Part shown: positions 57,109 through 64,000 of the stretch, piece after piece | Layout of the letters: each line of letters starts with the position of its first letter | How positions within the stretch are numbered: the first letter of the stretch is position 1 | DNA from: Paracamarosporium sp. OC-R06-R3 | Lineage: Eukaryota; Ascomycota; Dothideomycetes; Pleosporales; Didymosphaeriaceae | DNA: 64,000 nucleotides | NCBI GenBank assembly: GCA_019828545.1 | Contig: JACVRA010000175.1 | Coordinates: forward strand, 310,001-374,000 | Reading direction: 5' to 3' | Made by a program: the position numbers and the translations under genes | The notes under the pieces: generated by a model | Seen by the model: the letters and a program-made list of their open reading frames with translations, nothing else | What the model was told of the DNA's origin: nothing | The model's database searches: none

Positions 57109-59197
57109 ATGTCCGGCGTAGACCCGCTCTCGAATGTCGCGCTGCGACCGTGGCCCGAGCCCGCCAAGGAAACTCTGAGCAAAGAGGACATTTTCGCCCA
57201 AGTCGCGCAACTCACCTCGGAGCGGAAACAATACCTGCGCGACATCACCGAGAAGACTCTCCTCGACGACATTGATGCCGGTAGAGATGGCCTTGTGGAT
57301 TCAATCGAGGGTGGTGAGCAGAATGAGAAAGAGGAGGGACTGTCGCAGGCTGAGATGCTTGAGAAGCTAGGCAAGGCCAGGCACGAGGTGTACAACAAGC
57401 TCGAGTAGGCAGCACCATCACCGCTCATACATTGATGCTGACCGTACCCAGATGGGCTTCGTTCGCAGCTGGCAATGCACTCAACCTCGTCTCGCTCGTC
57501 CTCTCCCGCGACCTCGCAAAATACCCTAACAAGAAAGAGCCCGAGAAGCTTTACACGCCCATGTTTCAAGAGATGAAGGTCCCACGCGGCTCGTTAGGGC
57601 TAGTCAAAGAAGCACTCCCCGATCAAGACCCATCACAGATGAGGGGTGAGGAGAAGGCCCGGTTTGACTATAACAAGAGGAGGCAGGTGCTGGCCATGAA
57701 AGGCTCACGCATGGACGCTCTTGACTGGGCTACAGACACACTGCTCAACGCTGCGACCGACCTTGAGAGCAACATCCGTAAGGAGACTAAATACTGGAAC
57801 GAGATTTTGTCGATATCGGACAAAGGCTGGCCGATCCAGCGCACGCGGAGAGGTGTGCGGAATGCTCCATATGCCGTCAAATACGGACATTCAGAAGGTA
57901 GCTTGCATAACTCAAACACACTACTTGAAACTGACAGATTTCAGCTAGCAATCACTTCAAGGCACGTGGTTTGGCACCGTTGCGAATGGACAAGGACGGT
58001 GACATTATCCTCGATCCGGCTCTCACTCTCAAACCAAAGACTCTACGTGTACGAATTAGCGAGGACGAAAAGATTACAGGCATTTCGCAAGCGACGATTC
58101 TAGGTACCCCAGGCGAACTTGCGATCGAAAAATCAATCCAGCTTGCTCGGGCTTCGCTCTTTGAGGAAGAGCTGTTCTACGAAATGTCAATTGAAACCCG
58201 GCAGTTGCTCTCCTATGGTGTTGAACTACGAGACACTGTTATTCACATTGCGATACCTGGCCAACATTCTGCGCCTTGTAAAATATTGCTCGATTGTGTC
58301 GCCCAAGATGACAGCGGTCTCTCCATCACCGGCGGTAGTAAGGACTGGCTTGCTCAAGATATTGCGGAGGGTTTAAGGATCTTACTTGCACATGAACATC
58401 GCATGCGCTTGTTCAGGCGCACCCGGCTTCCGCCTCCAATGACACAGCACAAGCGCCAACAACCTACACCGCCGCTTCTGCGTACTCTACTGGCTATGTT
58501 TAGTCACTTGAATGCTGTGGACTCGCTACATGCTTATCTTGGTGCTGTCGCAAAAACACTGAAGAATGCTGGACTGGATGTGACTTTGGAAGCGACTAGA
58601 GAGTTAACATGGGAGAATCTGACTAAAACGATCAAGGAGGCTGAAACCAAAGATCTCACAGCTACCGATCAACTGCTGGCAACTTTTATTCGACCCTTCG
58701 AAGGAAAAGTTTCCCTGACACTTCCATCTTCGAGCGGAGATTTATCAGAGAACATCATCATCGGTACAAGGACATATATTGGCCCGCCCCATTTTGGTAC
58801 CGAGCATAAGATGACCCTACCGCCTTCACTTATCAAGCTGTTGAACCTAGAACATGACCCACAACGGCAACTGAGATTTCCATCCACAGAAGAGGTTAAG
58901 GGATATCTCGACTGGATTGTTTCACTAGATATCTCTCAAACGATGCTCTTCAAAGAATACAATGGCCGATCTATCATCAAATCTTCCGAGCCTTGTATCT
59001 CCGTTGTTTCCAAGGGGAGCAAGAAGGGTTTGATAAAGGAGGACGATGTAGAGATCGAATTAGAAAAAGCCGTCTTAAAAGCGACTGCTACCGCTACCGG
59101 ACAGCTAGCCACAGGCGTAGCAGTTGAGAGCTTTACGTGGAATGGCACTCCTGGGCGGCCATCTCTGAAGGAGAAAGTGAAGAGTTGGCTGGGATGA
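57109..59197 (+). CDS. MED17: Mediator complex subunit 17
   Basis: Three exons (57109-57404, 57452-57897, 57945-59197; introns 47 bases each) give 664 residues. Mediator joins RNA polymerase II with transcription factors, and Med17 (Srb4) is the central head-module scaffold. The N-terminal helical part is acidic (LSKEDIFAQVAQL, SQAEMLEKLGKARHEVYNK). The signature ISDKGWPIQRTRRGVRNAPY and an ASNHFKARGLAPLRMD stretch made across intron 2 are highly diagnostic. C-terminal segments such as DIAEGLRILLAHEHRMR and SVVSKGSKKGLI match fungal Med17 in order. The first intron removes a stop immediately after the 98th codon, using donor GTAGGC. Confidence 0.92.
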
Positions 59198-59603
59198 TTC
59201 GAATCGCGCGCGACACGCTTGCGCCAAGATGACAACGCGTATAGCTGGATGCGCTCGGCTACTTGGTATTCCCGGTCGATGATGTATGGATAGGTCATAC
59301 CTGCGTGGGGACCGACCGCTAGGCTAGAGCGGGAGCTCCTAACTAGGGTGGGGTAGCTTTCCCCGTTTTCCGAGAACTTTAATTCGAAAACGACTGGATG
59401 GCTGGGGGATCCCGATGCTTGTCAATATCTTCAGAACGCTCATGATGACGCGAAGACTCTACTTTTAGTGGTCGCGGAGACCAAGGCGGTAGTGTCCGGT
59501 TCGTTGACGAACCTGGCAGCTTCCCATAGATGTCACATGTAGGAATAAATGTAAGAGCCAGGTACAACGACTGTACCGCTCTCTCTGCTCCGCAATTGTA
59601 AAC
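59198..59603. other. Intergenic
   Basis: Spacer between MED17 and the Yellow-type gene. Nothing recognised. Confidence 0.45.
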
Positions 59604-61007
59604 ATGTTGTCGTTACCAATACTGACAGCAGCCTCGCTTCTACTTCCAGTGCTCTCGAGCGCGCAGATTCGTGACCCTGGTGTATACGGACCTCCACTTG
59701 AGGTCGTGCATCTGTACAATGATCAATGGCCTACAGGCACGCCTTATTATTTTATCTCTCTAAACACAATTCTAATTTTCACAAGGTATCACCGTCTCCC
59801 GGTCCGGCCGCAAATTCTCAAACTATCCACCGGGTCTCGACGCGAACAACACCAACGACGGCTCAAACGGCAAATACACAGTCGCTGAGCTCATTGGCAA
59901 CAACACCGAACGACCGTACCCCAACGCCGAGATAAATAATCCCCCCGGCGGCAGCATAAACTACACGACGTACCCAGCCTCGGGCGCAAACTACCAAAAC
60001 TACCTCATCGGCGTGCAATCCGTGGTCCTAGACCCGCTCGACCGCCTCTGGATCCTCGACACAGGGCGCGCGCTCACGCCCAACAGCACGCTCGTGCCCG
60101 CTTCCTACGGCGGCCCAAAGCTCGTCTGCGTCGACTTGTCCACTGACACCGTGACCAAAACTATTGTATTCCCTACGACCGTCGCATACGCAGATTCGTA
60201 CCTCAACGACGTACGCTTCGATTTACGAAAAGAGATAACGGAGAGCGGCCAGGGCGTCGCATATATTACCGACAGCAGCACCGAGGGGCGCAACGGTATC
60301 GTCATCGTAGACCTGGGCTCCGGCGAATCCTGGCGGCATCTCAACGGCGCGCAGGAAGTGCGGCCGCAGCGGGGCTTCGTGGCCTCCGTCTGGGGCGACC
60401 CGCTGTACTACATCCCCGGCCCCGACCAGCCGCTCACATATCTTCCTTTCGGCTCCGACGGTATCGCGCTCAGCGCCGACGGGGAAGACTTGTACTGGAC
60501 GTCTGTGGGGAGTAGGACGCTGTACAGTCTGAGCACTGAACGGTTGCGGGATAGGAGTTTGAATTCGGAACTGTTGGCGCAGGGGGCGATACGGAATCGC
60601 GGGGAGAAGGGCGTGAGTGATGGGCTGGAGACGGATACTAGTGGGTTTATCTATGCAGGGAATATGGAGCAGGAGGGGATTAGCTTGTTTAATCCGCTGA
60701 ATGCGAGTTCGGCGACTTTTGTGCGGGATCCGAGGATTAATTGGGTGGATACTAGTAAGTTTTTCTTTCCTTTTTGTGGGGTCCAGAGCGTTTTGAGGTG
60801 CGAGCGTGTTAGGCTGTGAGATTAGAAAGAGGAGAGCGTACGCTGACGATGACAGTGTCTACCGGTGCGGACGGATACCTCTATTTCACTGTTAATCAAC
60901 TTTCCTCCTCGTCGGCGTTTTATCCGGGGACGGATCGGAGGGTTAGGCCGTTTGTGCTGTTTAGAGCGAAGCTGCCCGGGAACGGGACGAGGGTTAGTCT
61001 GCAGTAG
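59604..61007 (+). CDS. Secreted Yellow/major royal jelly protein family member
   Basis: Three exons (59604-59736, 59786-60754, 60856-61007) give 417 residues with a signal peptide (about 1-20, cleaved near LSSAQ). Family features: EVVHLYNDQWPTGITVS, GRKFSNYPPGLD, VVLDPLDRLWILDTGR, YLNDVRFD, AYITDSSTEGRNGIVIVDL, GIALSADGEDLYWTSV and a TDGYLYF-like DGYLYFTVNQL end, together predicting a six-bladed propeller. N-glycosylation sites are frequent. The function in fungi is unknown. The first intron appears to use a GC donor (GCACGC) with CTAAT branch point and CACAAG acceptor; no GT donor preserves WPTGITVS. The second intron (GTAAGT..GACAG) restores WVDTMS. Confidence 0.85.
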
Positions 61008-61940
61008 GTGGTGGATATACAGTCATAGTGGCCATGATTATGGCTTTGTGAAAAGAGTCCTGAATATTTGTATGTCCAGGAGATAATAAATGCGGAGTGT
61101 CGCATATACCTTATTTTGTTGATGTAGCAAGTTTCCGTTCTTCGTGCTATTCGTTACGAAGATACCTTACGGGGTTTGCCCATTCCCTGAACGAGCATGA
61201 ACCTGAAGTGCACACCTACTCCTTTTAAGAGAGACTACACACGCCTTCTACTCTCTGTCAACGAGCGCAAATTCCCGTTGTCGCTTGAACGGGAGGTTAA
61301 TTTGGTGTTTTAGCACCTCATATTCCTCATAAGGTAAGAGGGTTATCAAGTGCTGTGGCGCGTTTGGACATGGGAGCATCAGCCTTGTACGCCGCCGCCA
61401 CATTCAAACCTGTCTTGCTTGAGAAGTTTGGCACTGAGCGATGCCCGGCTTGGTCGGTCCGAAAGATGCGTACTTTCTAATTTATTGCAGCGTTGGAACG
61501 GCAGCTGGTGATGTGGCGAGTGGTAGGTTGCCCTGTTCCAATTGCTACTCAGAGTTGGGTGCTATCTCAGCTGAGGTGGAACGCGCAGAAAGTTGCCTAG
61601 CAGGCACATGGGGGCTGTGTATGGGGGCGGTGTATGGAGGCTGTGCATGGATCACTGACCGGTTCAAAAGTAAAAATTCGTGCCATTTGAAGTTCCGGTA
61701 AGGCTGAACAGGTGGCAATGTCCTCTTGCTAACAAGGTAGCACGACAGCGGAGTTGGCCAACGCATATTATCAGCATTGGCCTCGATGGGAGGTTTGCTT
61801 TTGCTTGCGCTGAGGTCCCGCAAGCTTACGTCCTCTTATCCAGAATAGCTGCAGCTTTTTAGTCGCTCAAACTGTGCATATTCTTCCGGCATCTTTCCCA
61901 ATAACCCTCTGAGCGAAGACTCGCTAATGCTACTTTCCTC
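61008..61940. other. Intergenic
   Basis: Short ORFs only. No supportable gene, repeat or RNA is seen. Confidence 0.45.
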
Positions 61941-63859
61941 ATGAGTCGTTGGGATAAAGGACCTGGCAAGCAAATTGTTCATTATGTATGGTACTGCTGT
62001 TACTGCAAGAATGGTAGACCATTTAACATTCGATACCACACGGCGTGTATAGATTGCAACAATCATATGAGATGCAGCCACTGTACAGTCGAGGTATATC
62101 GCAGTGAACCACCTCAATCGCTCTTCTCTACGATCAATAAAGACTACCATTCGAGGAATCAGCTATCGTCACCTCATCTCCAAAGTGTTGAGGGCAAGGA
62201 AGAACCAAGTTCATCAGGCCCAGCAGCAAATCTTGACGATGTATTTGAAGAAGTTGAACCTGACGACGAGCGCGACAACAACCTCCGATATCCCAACATC
62301 GACAGGGCCAAGGAGTTTCCCTTCCAGTCTGATGCTTCTGAAAATCATGCTATCGCGATACAGAGTCGGTTGAGAGCTGATGGAGGCCACGATAGGAGGG
62401 TTGGAAAACCAGCACGAGATATGCCCGTTTCTGCCAACATCGAAGAAGCGACGGAAGAATTACCAGTGGAGTCAACTGCATCTGAGTCAGACCAAGAACG
62501 AAAAAGACATAGCGAAAAGTCTACTGCTGCGGTGAAAATTGATTCGCATTCAACCATAGAACATAATCCGAAATCGATGTTAAAATCTCGCCAGAACTGG
62601 GCCAGTGTTAGGGATTTGTGGTATAGACCCTTCGATTTATTGGACTCCTTGGATATTTCTTTCTTTTTCTACAATCTAATCGAACGCCTTGCCCCTCGTG
62701 TCCGACCAGGATATAAGAGACTTAGGTGGCGATGTGTAAGTTTGAGTTCGACATTACACCCTTAAGCAAATATCATGCTGACCGTCTAAGACTTGCAACA
62801 CTGTTATATGGGGAGATTTCCCCATTGATGAGTATTCCGACTCAGAACAGTTAGAACGAGAACTATTCAGATGGGAGAGGCCTCTCACCCAGCAAGCATC
62901 TCTAGAAAGCACTCCACTATCTCGATCGAACGCAGTATCCGGTACAGGTGGCCGTGAAAACATCCATCTCTCACCAATGCAACCAACAAGACCTGTTTCA
63001 AGGCTTGAAGGCGTGCGACCCGTGGACTTAAATACTCGAAACCCCGCAAACGATATAGATCCTGTATGCTCTGGAGCGGCTCATGTAGCCAACGTTATCT
63101 TTCGGCCTCAATACTTCGAAGTTTGCATAAACATAGGCAACTACGCTATAGATCACCATGAAATCGATATTTCACGAGTATCCTCCGATGGTGAGCTGTT
63201 CGAGCTAATTTGGGACAAATACAGTTGTAGTCGCGGCTCAGGCCTACGGCGACTATTCCTCCGACCTCGTGACGTCCATTTTGTTTTGGTAGGTGTATCA
63301 GCGCTCCTTCTCGTTCACATACCGTTGCTGAAGGATATTTTAGTTTTCGGTCGGTCGACGTACCCGGTACGGAGCGGGAATTCACAAGAAGCCTGACGAG
63401 TTTCCACCCCAAAAGGAGCTCGATAAAAGTCGTTACCACTACCTGTGTCCTAAAGTTAGAATGCCGGTGAATGTTTTCCTTCATTATCTACACAGAGCGA
63501 GGTGGAACATATGGGGTGAACATACCGAGGATACTTGGCTACAGCGTCTACCTAAGAAGCTGAACGAAAGTATACTGGCCGAGCGGCGGCAGAATAACGC
63601 AAATACTCAACAGAATGAGGGGGAAGACTTGTCGGATCTAGATTTGGCATTTGGGTGGGGAGTCCACATTCTTCATGGCCCAAATCATGCTGTACTGGCT
63701 GTTCTACTAGCAATCGGAGTCGCTATCGCATTTCTTGTTTCTACATTGATCGTAGGGTTTGCGAAAACGCAAGAGCAAGGTTTCGCTATTGGGAGCTTCC
63801 TTCTTGCAATTCTGTCTAGTATTATGGCTGCCTTGTATTTCCAGTTTCAAGATCAGTAA
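61941..63859 (+). CDS. Cys-rich, membrane-anchored fungal protein of unknown function
   Basis: Three exons (61941-62735, 62791-63288, 63389-63859) give 587 residues. The N-terminus has a zinc-ribbon-like CYCKNG ... CIDCNNH ... CSHC pattern, then a 170-residue acidic Ser-rich linker. A conserved-looking middle follows: GYKRLRWRCTCNTVIWGDF, made across intron 1, and a YFEVCINIGNYAI ... RRLFLRPRDVHFVL block. Exon 3 has a YHYLCPKV motif, VFLHYLHRARWNIWGEH, TWLQRLPKKL, and two hydrophobic spans (about the last 75 residues). I recognise this order from many uncharacterised fungal proteins but know no function. The second acceptor is ambiguous by three bases (CACAAG or CACAAGAAG). An upstream exon cannot be excluded. 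Confidence 0.75.
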
Positions 63860-64000
63860 GGACGACCGTATAACTATATACTTCTGAATAGCGTCAAATC
63901 AATCCAGTGCAACCAAATAGCTTCATATTTAGTCCAATTTCTATCAGAAGCTAACATTAATAGAGAGCATAAGTATAGCTAGGTAAGTCCATAGTATAAA

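Overview
The window is nuclear DNA of a filamentous ascomycete. Almost every gene is split by short introns of about 45-140 bases with GT..AG ends (one likely GC..AG) and CTAAY-like branch points. The gene content (quinate catabolic genes, Ish1/Msc1, HET-domain and NOD-like genes, an AA7 oxidase, fungal FAS1 and Mediator Med17) is typical of Pezizomycotina. I infer a Dothideomycete, probably Pleosporales, from the general look of the proteins; this was not tested. I modelled 28 genes plus one doubtful ORF. Coordinates are for coding exons only and splice sites were placed by eye.

Layout. 1-9.1 kb: a 5'-truncated membrane protein gene, a second membrane protein gene, a 3.5 kb gene-poor stretch and a secreted FAS1 protein gene. 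9.5-15.3 kb: a partial quinic-acid utilisation cluster of permease, quinate dehydrogenase, QutG-like phosphatase and type II dehydroquinase, arranged as two divergent pairs. 15.8-29.3 kb: mostly housekeeping genes, namely an Ish1/Msc1 stress protein, a small mitochondrial-type protein, an RBR ubiquitin ligase, a Zrg17-like CDF transporter, a two-span membrane protein, an F-box-like protein and cyclin L, followed by low-complexity sequence.

30.4-39.6 kb: an accessory island of self/non-self recognition and cell-death type genes. It holds a HET-NB-ARC-TPR NOD-like receptor with near-identical 42-residue repeats and an abnormal P-loop, a second HET-domain gene, and a divergent pair. The pair is a SesB-like alpha/beta hydrolase whose last two exons encode a Gly/Asn-rich tail, and a facing gene whose extreme N-terminus carries a matching motif. 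N-terminal motif on one protein and C-terminal motif on the neighbouring effector is the arrangement of fungal amyloid signalling pairs. Here the partner has no NTPase domain. This is the strongest candidate in the window for an undescribed system.

40.7-64 kb: a sugar-porter transporter, pantothenate kinase, a deaminase with a very long insertion, a secreted AA7 flavo-oxidase, a 143-bp tandem repeat array, a coiled-coil protein, mitochondrial enoyl reductase Etr1, IMP 5'-nucleotidase Isn1 with microexons, Med17, a secreted Yellow/MRJP-type protein, and a cysteine-rich, membrane-anchored fungal protein at the right end.
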